A DNA stretch of 64,000 nt, from NCBI RefSeq assembly GCF_019130065.1, contig NZ_JAHSPG010000012.1, positions 62,001 through 126,000 on the forward strand. Direction: 5' to 3'. The translations under genes and the position numbers were made by a program. A model generated the notes under the pieces. That model saw nothing but the letters and a program-made list of their open reading frames with translations. It did not search any database and was not told the origin of the DNA. Within the stretch, counting starts at the first letter, position 1. Every line of letters begins with the position of its first letter. This document shows, one piece after another, positions 8,263 through 16,405 of the stretch. The DNA comes from Pinibacter aurantiacus. Lineage in GTDB: Bacteria > Bacteroidota > Bacteroidia > Chitinophagales > Chitinophagaceae.

Positions 8263-9387
8263 GTTGTACAGTTTTTCTTTTTTCGCATCTTTTTCAAACA
8301 ACGTATTCTTCATCTTGTAAAAGTTCATGAAATCGTCTGCCGATACTTGCCCTTTGTACGGTGCGTAATAGTGCATGCGGCCGTTTTCCTTCATGAGGCC
8401 ATGATTGCGCCATACAAGCACATACGCTATTTTATTGTCGCCGATTGCTTTTGTCAGTGTGTTTGTCCACCATTGAGCATAAGGCACGGCTTCATAACCG
8501 GTTTCTGCGAAGGCGGAAATTTTGTTCTTTTCCTTCGCGAGCGCTCCAATGATTTGCAGGTTGCTATTTGTATGTTTTACAAAACTGTCGTCCTTTGAAG
8601 GATCACCCGTTTGATACGCATCCATACTCAAAACATCTGCCACATCATCGCCCGGATATCTTTCGAGAAATTCGTTTGCTGTTGTAAAATCTCCGCTCGT
8701 ATTATAAACATACAAAAGGTTGTGAACGCCTTTTTCTTTTTGCAGATAGTTGATGGTAAATCGCCAGAGTTGCTTGAATTCATCGGGAGTGCAGGCTGTT
8801 CTTCCCCACCAGAACCAATTGCCCGTTAGCTCATGAAAAGGACGGAACAATACGGGAACGGCTTCGCCATTCTTTCCTTTTAAACTAAGCAAAAATGCAG
8901 CCACTTTGTCGAGCCAGGTTTTGAATAAAGCATTTTTTTCGGCACCCGGCAATATCGATGCAACACTTCCCTGATCTGTGCTCCAGGCAGTTTTCCCGTT
9001 GAAAGGATTATGCAGATGCCAGCTTATGGTAATTATGCCACCACGGTTGTAAGCATCTTCAATGAAGCCTTTCATCTTGTCAAACGGCACACTGTCGAGG
9101 TCCACAGGTCTGTCATATTCAATACCGCCAATTTCCCAACCGTATATGCCCGGATAGTCATTGACTACATCTTTCACATCACTTCTGCCCTTTTCATATT
9201 TCCAGCCCACACCGTATGCAAGGTCATCCTGGTGACCGAACAGATATCCCTTCTGCGCAGATCTCTTCAGATTTTTATAAAGGTTCACCGTTTCTTTTGT
9301 AGCATTTTTATCGCAAGGCAAATCCTGCGCAAACATGCGACCCGCAAGGCTTAGCAGCAATAAAATGATAGCGTTAGTTTTTGGCAT
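8257..9387 (-). CDS. Secreted GH26 beta-mannanase / mannobiohydrolase
   Basis: A 376-residue enzyme with signal peptide MPKTNAIILLLLSLAGRMFA. The GH26 fold is marked by GYLFGHQDDLAYGVGW (residues 47-62), WEIGGIEYD, ISWHLHNPF, FRPFHELTGNWFWWG with acid/base Glu186, and SAFAETGYE with nucleophile Glu295; YNTSGDF and DAYQ also fit. It cleaves beta-1,4-mannosidic bonds; some Bacteroidota relatives release mannobiose from chain ends, which would feed the adjacent symporter. Its start overlaps the stop of the upstream GH5 gene by 14 bases, so the two mannanases are very likely co-translated. The final codons (encoding NN and stop) lie in a repeat arm. Confidence 0.94.
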   Translation of the reverse strand: MPKTNAIILLLLSLAGRMFAQDLPCDKNATKETVNLYKNLKRSAQKGYLFGHQDDLAYGVGWKYEKGRSDVKDVVNDYPGIYGWEIGGIEYDRPVDLDSVPFDKMKGFIEDAYNRGGIITISWHLHNPFNGKTAWSTDQGSVASILPGAEKNALFKTWLDKVAAFLLSLKGKNGEAVPVLFRPFHELTGNWFWWGRTACTPDEFKQLWRFTINYLQKEKGVHNLLYVYNTSGDFTTANEFLERYPGDDVADVLSMDAYQTGDPSKDDSFVKHTNSNLQIIGALAKEKNKISAFAETGYEAVPYAQWWTNTLTKAIGDNKIAYVLVWRNHGLMKENGRMHYYAPYKGQVSADDFMNFYKMKNTLFEKDAKKEKLYNN

Positions 9388-10678
9388 TCAGTCCATTGAT
9401 TTTTTGCGTGAATGAATTGATCAGCTGCCATGTTGTGGCATCAGAATCGAACACCGAATTTAATCCTTGTTCTTCCATTGGCGGATCTCCCAACACATCA
9501 TCTCCCTTCTGCCAGAAAATATCTTTCCCCGAAGGCCTGCCCGCACCACCAAATGCCCAAAAATTGCAACCGGCTATAATGCCATTATTTTGCTCACTAT
9601 TCCACAATGCTTTTAGTACAACGTTGTAATATTGATCGCGCATGGTTGTTGATGCTGAAAGCGAGTATGAGTGATGATCACGCGGCAAGCCAAACTCTTC
9701 TATCACCAGCGCCTTATTTACATCTTTTGCTGCCTGGGCATGCACGTCAATGTATGTTTGTGTTTGCTTCACTACATTGTCTATAGACGCGGCAATGGAC
9801 GTGTCTTTGAACCAACCCCAATTCTTTGGCCAAATGTGAAGGGTCGCGTAATCAATATTCTTATCGGAGTGGATGGCCTTGAACACATCCACATTCTCAG
9901 TGCCCATATAACCTTCGGCACCCGTGGTTACCAGATGATTTTTATCCAATGACTTAATATATGCTGCAGCATCGCTCACCCATTTCTCATAAGATGGGAT
10001 TGCACTTTCACGCATGGGCCTCGGTTCGTTTGCCAGCTCCCAGGCCATGATGGCTGCGTCATCTTTATATTTTTTCTTTGTAACAGTATTGGTTCTGTTC
10101 ACTACAAACTCTACTTGCTTTTTGTAAGCGCTCATACAAGCATTGCAGGTGTAAAATTTGCCGATGTTGTCACGAAGCTCGTCCCAGTTTAGTTTGCGGC
10201 GAAAAATACTGTCGGGAATTTGCCCGTTCCAGTTTAGATATTGAAGAAAACCGCCGCTCCATTCCCAGTTGTTGCTGAGAAAGATGACGGCTTTCATGTT
10301 TCGTTTTCCCATTTCGTTCAACAGGAAATCTAATCCTTTCAATATATCCTTATTAAAAACACCCTGTGGCTTCTGCAATGCCGGAGCTACGCGGTTTACA
10401 CCATTTACAAATCCTTCCCCTTCCACACCTGCGAGCAACCGTAAGTTGGTAACACCATTTTTTACAAGGAAATCAAGTTCCCTGATCACTCTTTCTTTTC
10501 CTTTTTTGTCATTTGCCAACAAACTCCCATACCAGTAGTTGGTACCTACAAAATAATAGGGCTGATTATCTACGGAGAAACTCCCGTCTTTGGCTCTAAC
10601 AAATGAGTGGGTTTGTGCAAAAACAAAATTGGCAGCCAGTAATAAAGCGGTTATTAAAAGGGCTAAGCGTTTATGCAT
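9374..10678 (-). CDS. Secreted GH5 (subfamily 7-like) endo-beta-1,4-mannanase
   Basis: A 434-residue enzyme from MHKRLALLITALLLAANFVFA (signal peptide); a longer frame with a TTG start is open but less likely. Motifs of the mannanase branch of GH5: GTNYWYG, RVIRELDFLVKNGVTNLRLL, LSNNWEWSGG, AWELANEPRP with acid/base Glu218, HIWPKNWGW and VIEEFGLPRD with nucleophile Glu328. It would cut internal bonds of mannan or glucomannan outside the cytoplasm. It is the first gene of the minus-strand mannan operon and is divergent from the AraC regulator. GH5 contains many specificities, but the neighbours support mannanase. Confidence 0.92.
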   Translation of the reverse strand: MHKRLALLITALLLAANFVFAQTHSFVRAKDGSFSVDNQPYYFVGTNYWYGSLLANDKKGKERVIRELDFLVKNGVTNLRLLAGVEGEGFVNGVNRVAPALQKPQGVFNKDILKGLDFLLNEMGKRNMKAVIFLSNNWEWSGGFLQYLNWNGQIPDSIFRRKLNWDELRDNIGKFYTCNACMSAYKKQVEFVVNRTNTVTKKKYKDDAAIMAWELANEPRPMRESAIPSYEKWVSDAAAYIKSLDKNHLVTTGAEGYMGTENVDVFKAIHSDKNIDYATLHIWPKNWGWFKDTSIAASIDNVVKQTQTYIDVHAQAAKDVNKALVIEEFGLPRDHHSYSLSASTTMRDQYYNVVLKALWNSEQNNGIIAGCNFWAFGGAGRPSGKDIFWQKGDDVLGDPPMEEQGLNSVFDSDATTWQLINSFTQKINGLNAKN

Positions 10679-10727
10679 GTCTGTGTTTTGGCGTTTTACG
10701 TACAATCGTTTTGGTTATAAGACAATA

Positions 10728-10735
10728 CAAATCTA
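10728..10735 (-). promoter_or_regulatory. Candidate -7 element for the mannan operon
   Basis: On the minus strand TAGATTTG matches the Bacteroidota -7 consensus TAnnTTTG and lies about 50 bases before the GH5 start. No convincing -33 TTTG is visible at the expected distance, so the promoter may depend on an activator such as the divergent AraC protein (inference). Confidence 0.4.
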
Positions 10736-11007
10736 TTCCGAATTACATTATCCTATACATACTTTTTTATCCAATAGAGATACTAATTTAAATTGGTTAA
10801 AGAAAAAAAACAGCACTTCGCACGAAAAACAGCTAAAAGACGGAGCATAGAAATCAACAGGAATCAATATAACAGGCTAATTCACGACCATTTATGTGAC
10901 TAACCGAAAAGGATGCTCTCCGTTACCCGTTAGTTTAAAAAATATTTACAAACTGATACTTTATTAATCAATTATTGTACTTTCATGTTCTTTAAGAAAC
11001 GATTGCC
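10736..11007. other. Divergent intergenic region, mannanase operon / AraC regulator
   Basis: About 270 AT-rich bases with no open frame of note, no repeat arm and no hairpin that I can support. This is one of the few intergenic spaces in the left part of the window free of the iterated inverted repeats, as would be expected if it holds regulator-binding sites. Confidence 0.5.
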
Positions 11008-11892
11008 ATGCAAACCAAGATACTTAGAGAGATCACACCTCTTACTCAAAGTGACTGCTTCACCATTTTTTCAAGGGTAAAATCAAAGTTTGATTTTCCA
11101 CTTCACAACCACGAAGAATTTGAACTCAACTTCATTCAAAATGCGAAAGGAGCCAAAAGAGTTATTGGTGATCACATTGAGGAAATTGATGACCTGGAAT
11201 TGGTACTTGTTGGCCCAAACCTTCAGCATGGCTGGTTTACACACAAATGCACACATCCGGAAATCAGAGAAGTCACCATTCAATTTCACCGTGACCTGTT
11301 TGATGAGAAGTTTTTACATCGCAACCAGATGGCTTTCATCCGCAACATGTTTGAGCGCTCACTTCGTGGCATTCAGTTTTCAAAGGAAACCATACAAGCA
11401 ATTATGCCGCGCATTGTGGCGCTGCCGCAAAAACAAAGCTTTGATTCTGTGCTGGAACTCATGTCTATCCTGCACGACCTTTCTATTTCACGCAACATGC
11501 GTTTGCTTTCCGACGCATCTTTCAACACAACAGAAACACTCTCCTACAATAGCCGGCGCATCGAAAAAACAATGGCTTACCTGAATAAGAATTTTGATAA
11601 AAACATTTCCCTCGTAGAAGCGGCGAAGATGGCGGCCATGACAGAAGTTGCGTTCAGCCGTTTTTTCAAACTGCGTACGGGCAAAACGTTTATTGACACA
11701 TTGAATGAAATAAGACTTGGTCATGCATCCCGCATGCTGATCGATACCACTCAAAGCATTACTGAAATCGCCTACAAATGCGGCTTTAACAACATGTCTA
11801 ACTTTAACCGCATTTTTAAAAAGAAGAAAGACTGCACTCCGAAAGAGTTTAGAGACGCGTATACAAGTACGGGCGTGAGAACTTTTATTTAG
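11008..11892 (+). CDS. AraC-family transcriptional regulator of the mannan locus
   Basis: A 294-residue regulator. The N-terminal half is a cupin sensor (FPLHNHEEFELNFI, residues about 31-44, then a beta-rich stretch to PNLQHGW); the C-terminal 100 residues are the double helix-turn-helix: NISLVEAAKMAAMTEVAFSR (about 196-215) and SITEIAYKCGFNNMSNFNRI (about 250-269), ending KKDCTPKEFR. It is transcribed divergently from the mannanase operon and followed by the CE2 gene, so it most likely senses a manno-sugar and controls both sides (inference). No membrane segments, hence not a hybrid two-component regulator. Confidence 0.9.
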   Translation: MQTKILREITPLTQSDCFTIFSRVKSKFDFPLHNHEEFELNFIQNAKGAKRVIGDHIEEIDDLELVLVGPNLQHGWFTHKCTHPEIREVTIQFHRDLFDEKFLHRNQMAFIRNMFERSLRGIQFSKETIQAIMPRIVALPQKQSFDSVLELMSILHDLSISRNMRLLSDASFNTTETLSYNSRRIEKTMAYLNKNFDKNISLVEAAKMAAMTEVAFSRFFKLRTGKTFIDTLNEIRLGHASRMLIDTTQSITEIAYKCGFNNMSNFNRIFKKKKDCTPKEFRDAYTSTGVRTFI

Positions 11893-11968
11893 TGGAGAGT
11901 TGAGAATGGAGAGTTGAGAGTTGTTGTCAGTAGTCGGAAGCCGGTATTTATGTTGCATTTTTTTCTTT

Positions 11969-12066
11969 AACCACTAAGACACTAAAGGCACTAAGCCCCA
12001 CTAAGGGTTGTTTTAAAATTAGGCCATTCTTAGTGGAACTCAGTGTACTTAGTGCCTTAGTGGTAA
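11969..12066. repeat. Intergenic inverted repeat, CACTAAGG-unit arms
   Basis: The left arm (11969-12006) reads AACCACTAAGACACTAAAGG and continues with further CACTAAG units; the right arm (12027-12066) is the reverse complement (CTTAGTGCCTTAGTGGTAA at its end). The loop is about 20 bases. A separate single arm of AGTTGAGA units follows the AraC stop (11893-11926). Confidence 0.85.
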
Positions 12067-12156
12067 ATTGAAATCCCCACTTCCACTAACCAAAACAAAA
12101 AACTATTTTTATACATCCCGCACCCAAAATCATTGTCAACTTTCAATTTTCATTTA

Positions 12157-13218
12157 ATGAAATACCTCCTTGCAATTCTGCTTACCCTGTCTCTCTCATA
12201 CTCGCTTATGGCGCAAGAGAAACTGAATTATTTTCCTGCATTGGATAGCAACATTCAATATTTCGGAAGAACGGTTCTTTCGGAAACAAAAGATGTGCGA
12301 TGCTGGGCGGCCGGCGTTTATATGCAGGCTCGCTTTACAGGCAATACAATCAAATTGCTGATCTCCGACCAGGTGCAATATGGACAGAACCACAATTTTG
12401 TGGAAGTGGTGTTGGATAACCAGCCTGCAAAAAGAATAAGATTAAAGACTGAAATCGATACGCTCTCATTTACATTGCCCAAGGCAAAAGAACATTCTGT
12501 AACTGTCTATAAAGACACTGAAGCGGGCATTGGATATTTGGATTTTTGTGGCGTGCAATGCTCTTCTCTTTTACCACTCAACAAAGTGCCTGCACGCAAG
12601 ATGGAATTTATCGGCAATTCTATTACATGTGGTGCCGGTAGTGATTTATCGACAGCGCCTTGCGGTCAGGGTGCATGGTACGATCAAAATAATGCGTACT
12701 TAAGTTATGGTTCTCTTACTGCGCGAAAGTTGAATGCGCAATTTCAATTGAGTTCTGTTTCAGGCATCGGACTCCTGCATAGTTGCTGCAACATGAGCAT
12801 AACAATGCCACAGGTTTACAACAAGGTGAATATGCGCGATGATTCATTGGCGTGGAACTTCCAAAACTACCAACCAGATGTAGTAACCGTGTCGCTTGGA
12901 CAAAACGATGGCATCCAGGATTCACTTACATTCTGCACTGCGTACATTATTTTCCTTGGTCAGTTGAGGAACTATTATCCCAATGCTGAATTTGTTTGTC
13001 TCAACAGTCCTATGGCAGACGCTGACCTCGATAGAGTATTAAAAAGCTACGTCAATTTTATAGTCAACTTTATGCACAAACGTGGCGACGCCAAAGTGCA
13101 TTCCTTCTTTTTCTCCAAACAATTCCACAACGGTTGCGGCGGACATCCAGATTTAAAAGAACATGAACAGATGGCTGCAGAGCTGACGGGGTTTGTGAAG
13201 GGCGTGATGCACTGGTAG
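12157..13218 (+). CDS. Secreted CE2-family acetylesterase
   Basis: A 353-residue protein starting MKYLLAILLTLSLSYSLMAQ (signal peptide; the frame extends 8 codons further upstream but this start is cleaner). The N-terminal jelly-roll domain (about residues 25-145, with CWAAGVYMQARFTG) followed by the SGNH hydrolase domain FIGNSITCGAG (Ser155), VSLGQNDG and the C-terminal GCGGHPD histidine is the CE2 architecture. Characterised CE2 enzymes use a Ser-His dyad and remove acetyl groups from xylan or mannan; Gram-positive mannan loci also contain one. Downstream of the AraC gene and near two mannanases, acetylmannan is the likely substrate (inference). Confidence 0.88.
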   Translation: MKYLLAILLTLSLSYSLMAQEKLNYFPALDSNIQYFGRTVLSETKDVRCWAAGVYMQARFTGNTIKLLISDQVQYGQNHNFVEVVLDNQPAKRIRLKTEIDTLSFTLPKAKEHSVTVYKDTEAGIGYLDFCGVQCSSLLPLNKVPARKMEFIGNSITCGAGSDLSTAPCGQGAWYDQNNAYLSYGSLTARKLNAQFQLSSVSGIGLLHSCCNMSITMPQVYNKVNMRDDSLAWNFQNYQPDVVTVSLGQNDGIQDSLTFCTAYIIFLGQLRNYYPNAEFVCLNSPMADADLDRVLKSYVNFIVNFMHKRGDAKVHSFFFSKQFHNGCGGHPDLKEHEQMAAELTGFVKGVMHW

Positions 13219-13224
13219 CGCATC

Positions 13225-13376
13225 AATTTGAAAATTTGAAGATTTGAAAATTTGAAAATGCTTTAAGTGTAACATTCACGGCGTATTACTAGCTCGCAAT
13301 AGTTCAACGGGGTAATAAAAAAGGTAAGCTTCACAGAAAGAATTTTCAAATTTTCAGATCTTCAAATTTTCAAATT
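13225..13376. repeat. Intergenic inverted repeat, AATTTGAAA-unit arms
   Basis: Left arm 13225-13260 (AATTTGAAAATTTGAAG units), right arm 13341-13376; the arms are complementary over about 35 positions with one mismatch. The loop starts CTTTAAGTG and ends CACAGAAAG, resembling the loops of the copies at 14137-14289 and 58203-58358. Confidence 0.9.
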
Positions 13377-13378
13377 GC

Positions 13379-13400
13379 GACATGATTTTCAAATCATGTC
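13379..13400 (+). promoter_or_regulatory. Palindrome upstream of pdxJ
   Basis: An 8-bp perfect inverted repeat (GACATGAT, 6-base spacer, ATCATGTC) ends 14 bases before the pdxJ start, immediately before TACCTTCG (13402-13409), a near match to the TAnnTTTG -7 element. It could be an operator or a small leader hairpin. It is distinct from the neighbouring AATTTGAAA repeat. Confidence 0.4.
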
Positions 13401-13414
13401 GTTACCTTCGCACC

Positions 13415-14131
13415 ATGACTAAGCTTTCAGTAAACATCAACAAATTTGCGACGCTACGTAATAGTCGTGGCGGTAATAATCCAGACGTTCTTAAAGCGGC
13501 TATAGATGCCCAGTTATTTGGCGCTGATGGTGTAACGGTGCATCCCCGACCAGACGAGCGCCACATTCGTTACAGCGATGTGCGGGAGATTAAAAAGATC
13601 ATTACTACAGAATTCAATATTGAAGGCAACTCACAGGAACAAAAATTTGTGGACCTTGTGCTAGAGGTAAAACCAGACCAGGTAACACTTGTGCCGGATG
13701 CATTGGGGCAAATTACTTCCAATCATGGTTGGGATACAATTGCTCACAGAGAGTACCTGGTGGAGATTATCGGTGTATTTAAAAAAGCGGGTATACGCAC
13801 TTCCATATTCGTTGATCCGATCATTGAAATGGTAGAGGGCGCTGCAGAGACAGGAACAGATAGAATTGAACTATACACTGAAGGCTACGCAACTGCATTT
13901 CTTTCAAATAAGGAAGCGGCCATTGCTCCATACGCTGCTGCTGCAAAAAGAGCCAACGACCTTGGCCTTGGTATCAATGCAGGCCACGATCTTGATCTCC
14001 ACAATCTAAAATATTTCGCGCAACACACTCCCGGTCTTTTGGAAGTATCCATTGGCCACGCACTTGTTTGCGATGCAATTTATCTTGGGTATGAGAATAC
14101 GGTGCAGATGTATAAACGTCAACTGGGTTGA
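13415..14131 (+). CDS. pdxJ: Pyridoxine 5'-phosphate synthase
   Basis: A 238-residue TIM-barrel enzyme of normal length starting MTKLSVNINKFATLRNSRGG. Family motifs: VNIN...LRN at the N-terminus, DGVTVHPRPDERHI (residues about 38-51), NIEGN, TLVPD, FVDP, ELYTEGYA and LGINAGHDLDLHNL. It condenses 1-deoxy-D-xylulose 5-phosphate with 3-amino-2-oxopropyl phosphate in the last step of de novo vitamin B6 synthesis. The start is fixed by homology; the frame is open 11 codons upstream. It stands alone between two AATTTGAAA repeat pairs. Confidence 0.96.
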   Translation: MTKLSVNINKFATLRNSRGGNNPDVLKAAIDAQLFGADGVTVHPRPDERHIRYSDVREIKKIITTEFNIEGNSQEQKFVDLVLEVKPDQVTLVPDALGQITSNHGWDTIAHREYLVEIIGVFKKAGIRTSIFVDPIIEMVEGAAETGTDRIELYTEGYATAFLSNKEAAIAPYAAAAKRANDLGLGINAGHDLDLHNLKYFAQHTPGLLEVSIGHALVCDAIYLGYENTVQMYKRQLG

Positions 14132-14136
14132 CGTTT

Positions 14137-14289
14137 AATTTGAAAATTTGAAAATATGGGAATTTGAAAATGCTTTAGGTGCGACTTTCTGAATGAACTA
14201 TTTACTCGCGGATGTTTCGAGAGTAATTTGGAAAATGGAAAATCGCACAGGACGAATTTTCAAATTCCCATATTTTCAAATTTTCAAAT
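14137..14289. repeat. Intergenic inverted repeat, AATTTGAAA-unit arms with private variant
   Basis: The arms (14138-14171 and 14256-14289) are exact reverse complements over 34 bases, including a CCCATAT/ATATGGG interruption that breaks the unit pattern. The 84-base loop begins GCTTTAGGTGCGAC and ends TCGCACAGGAC, so its edges can also pair (GTGCG/CGCAC). A closely similar right arm and loop occur at 58203-58358. Confidence 0.93.
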
Positions 14290-14314
14290 AAAGCACACTC
14301 TTGAAGACACCATA

Positions 14315-14821
14315 TTAAAACAAAGTCAACACCCCGTGTGCCACCTTATTCTCATGCGCAAGCAGCCACTTTTTCCTCCACAGGCCGCCGGCGTAGCCAA
14401 CGAGGTCGCTGTTGGTGCCTATTACACGGTGACAGGGGACAATGATGGCGATTTTGTTTTTGCCGTTTGTTGAAGCAGCAGCGCGGATTACTTTGGGGTC
14501 GCCAAGACGTTTTGAGAGATCTTTATAGCTGATGGTTTTACCGAAGGGAATGCCTATTAATTCGCTCCACACACGTTGCTGAAATTCTGTGCCACTTTGG
14601 GCAACAGGTATTTCAAACTGTCTGCGAAAGCCCTGGAAATATTCAATAAACTGTTCCACACATTGCTGCAGCACATTGTTCAGCATTTCCTTACTATCTC
14701 CCATTTCAGGATACGGCTCCCCTTCTTCCAAAAATGTCACCTCCGATATATAAGTATCAGTGGCGCAAATTTTCAATATACCCAGAGGCGATGAGTAGAA
14801 GGTGTGGTAGTGCTGTTGCAT
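14315..14821 (-). CDS. ogt: Methylated-DNA--protein-cysteine methyltransferase
   Basis: A 168-residue O6-alkylguanine-DNA alkyltransferase of usual length. The active-site motif IIVPCHRVIG lies near residue 130 (Cys accepts the alkyl group); FQQRVWSELIGIPFGKTISY is the helix-turn-helix DNA-binding region and YAGGLWRKKWLL the C-terminal substrate wall. It repairs alkylated guanine stoichiometrically. It is convergent with pdxJ across a repeat pair, and its start is followed upstream by another repeat arm. Confidence 0.95.
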   Translation of the reverse strand: MQQHYHTFYSSPLGILKICATDTYISEVTFLEEGEPYPEMGDSKEMLNNVLQQCVEQFIEYFQGFRRQFEIPVAQSGTEFQQRVWSELIGIPFGKTISYKDLSKRLGDPKVIRAAASTNGKNKIAIIVPCHRVIGTNSDLVGYAGGLWRKKWLLAHENKVAHGVLTLF

Positions 14822-14841
14822 ACTTCAATTTAGCACTAATT

Positions 14842-15362
14842 AATTGAAAATTGAAAGTTGAAAATTGGTTGAGAGTGGAGAGTGGAGAATTGAGAGTTGA
14901 GAGTGAATGGTTTCAAATAAGATTTTCTTCCAACTCCTTTCAAAACCGCCCATTTTCATTTTTTCAATTAACTCTCCATTCTCCACTCTCAACTCTCAAC
15001 TAACCGACCTTACAGCCATTCGGCACAGTCTTCCCGGGGTGCAACAAAACAACGTCCCCGCTGCTGTCATACACGCCCATTACGAGGCATTCGCTGATGA
15101 AGTTGGCTATTTGCTTGGGAGGGAAATTAACGACCGCCATTACCTGTTTCCCGATCAATTCTTCAGGTTGGTAATGCGCTGTTATCTGGGCAGAGGATTG
15201 CTTGATGCCCAATTCTCCGAAATCTACTTTCAGTTTATATGCAGGACGCTTGGCTTTGGGAAAAACTTCCGCTTCTATGATCGTGCCAATGCGCATGTCA
15301 ACTTTTTCAAAATCTTCCCAGGTGATCATACATTTTCAATTTTCAACTTTCAATTTTCAATT
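14842..15362. repeat. Two inverted-repeat pairs flanking csaA
   Basis: The outer pair, AATTGAAAATTGAAAGTTG and onward at 14842-14866 versus 15338-15362, is a perfect 25-bp inverted repeat that encloses the entire csaA gene. An inner pair built of GAGAGTTGAGA units (14869-14905 and 14971-15000) lies downstream of csaA. The right outer arm fills the 20-base gap between csaA start and the methyltransferase stop, and contains that stop codon (15350-15352). Confidence 0.85.
15000..15329 (-). CDS. csaA: tRNA-binding-domain protein, CsaA family
   Basis: A 109-residue single-domain protein with the EMAP/tRNA-binding OB fold: MITWEDFEKVDMRIGTI at the start, AYKLKVDFGELGIKQSSAQIT (broken here by description: residues about 30-50), EELIGKQVMAVVNFPPKQIA and a PNGCKVG C-terminus. 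CsaA proteins have been described as export-related chaperones and bind RNA or peptides; the precise role is uncertain. It is the full length of the family. The upstream methyltransferase ends 20 bases before its start, so the two may be co-transcribed. Confidence 0.92.
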   Translation of the reverse strand: MITWEDFEKVDMRIGTIIEAEVFPKAKRPAYKLKVDFGELGIKQSSAQITAHYQPEELIGKQVMAVVNFPPKQIANFISECLVMGVYDSSGDVVLLHPGKTVPNGCKVG

Positions 15363-16252
15363 CCAGAAATCACATACACCAAGGAACTGCACTTCTCTTT
15401 ATTCATTGATGTTTTAGTGTTTGACAACAAGCCGTTGATGAAAGCTTTTGGCAGATTGCCTTTGCCATTTTTATATTGTTCGCTCAGCATGCTGATATAG
15501 AAACTATCGAACCACATGGCGTGCTCGCTTTCTACTTTCATGCCGTGCAGGGAAACAAGCTTTTTAATGGATGCCGGTGAGAAGTGGTACAAATGTCTTG
15601 GCACATCGTATGCTGCCCAAAATTCTTTGTACGCAGACGCATCGTAAGAAGTATAATTAGGTACTGCAATGATGAGCTTACCATTCTTTTTTAAAAGTTT
15701 GTGCAATTGTTCAATGTATGGATGCAATTCATGCACATGCTCAAGTACGTGCCACATGGTGATGGCGTGAAAACTACCTGGTGGTAATTTAAACAACTGG
15801 TCGGCGCTTCTAAGGTCCAGGTTGTATAATTCTTTGGCTTTCCCCCTGGCAACATCATCCGGCTCAAGGCCCATAACATCCCATTGATTGGTGTGCATGA
15901 AATTCAAAAAAGCTCCTGTTCCTGCGCCCAGGTCAAGCAACTTTCCTGTTTTCAGGCCGGTAACCTTTTGCACCAAAGTATGCTTGCCTTTCAAAGTACG
16001 CTGGCGCACTTTGTGGTAAAGGCCGTTCACCAGTCCTTCTTTTGTATCTGAATGTGAAATGTAATTTTCCGATTTGTAGTAAGCTCCTACCGACGCAGCG
16101 TCCGGAATATCCTGCGTGAATCGCAGCGTGCAGTCAGCACATTCCCAAATAGCAAATTTTTCGTGTGAAACCGTAAAATCTTCTGCCTTTAAAACTTCTT
16201 TTATTTTCGACGAACCGCAGCAAGGGCAGGCGGTGTAAGTGATCAATGCCAT
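15350..16252 (-). CDS. Class I SAM-dependent methyltransferase with N-terminal zinc ribbon
   Basis: A 300-residue protein. The N-terminus has two CxxC pairs (ACPCCGSS near residue 10 and ECADCTLRF near 37), a likely zinc ribbon; the middle is a Rossmann methyltransferase with LLDLGAGTGAF (motif I, about residues 96-106), GLEPDD, TMWHVLEHV (motif of the methyltransf_23 group) and LIIAVPNYTSYD. The C-terminal part is helical with no clear transmembrane helix. Such proteins often act on small molecules or cell-surface glycan precursors, but the substrate cannot be read from the sequence. The last residues (IEN-stop) are encoded by a repeat arm. Confidence 0.85.
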   Translation of the reverse strand: MALITYTACPCCGSSKIKEVLKAEDFTVSHEKFAIWECADCTLRFTQDIPDAASVGAYYKSENYISHSDTKEGLVNGLYHKVRQRTLKGKHTLVQKVTGLKTGKLLDLGAGTGAFLNFMHTNQWDVMGLEPDDVARGKAKELYNLDLRSADQLFKLPPGSFHAITMWHVLEHVHELHPYIEQLHKLLKKNGKLIIAVPNYTSYDASAYKEFWAAYDVPRHLYHFSPASIKKLVSLHGMKVESEHAMWFDSFYISMLSEQYKNGKGNLPKAFINGLLSNTKTSMNKEKCSSLVYVISGIEN

Positions 16253-16259
16253 GGTGCAA

Positions 16260-16405
16260 ATTAATAATTAATAATTAATAATTAACAAGGCGGTCACCAC
16301 AACTCATGGCACAGCCAAAATATTGGTCATACATCTTAAAAATTAATAGGGTAACTATTCACAAAGAATGTTACCCTATTAATTTTTAATTATTAATTAT
16401 TAATT
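16260..16405. repeat. Intergenic inverted repeat, AATTAATA-unit arms
   Basis: Left arm 16260-16290 (AATTAATAATTAATAATTA units), right arm 16380-16405 (TTTAATTATTAATTATTAATT). A strong inner hairpin (16338-16387) overlaps the right arm. The TAA stop of the downstream-located transglutaminase gene (16400-16402) is in the right arm. Confidence 0.85.
16338..16387 (-). terminator. Perfect 18-bp hairpin after the transglutaminase gene
   Basis: AAAAATTAATAGGGTAAC (16338-16355) and GTTACCCTATTAATTTTT (16370-16387) are exact complements with a 14-base loop. The stem is A-rich on one side and T-rich on the other, so it can serve as a terminator in either direction, here most obviously for the minus-strand gene ending at 16400. 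Confidence 0.6.

Noticed and set aside
14228-14473. 81-residue plus-strand frame starting in the AATTTGAAA repeat
   Set aside because: It is made of the repeat arm and antisense ogt sequence.
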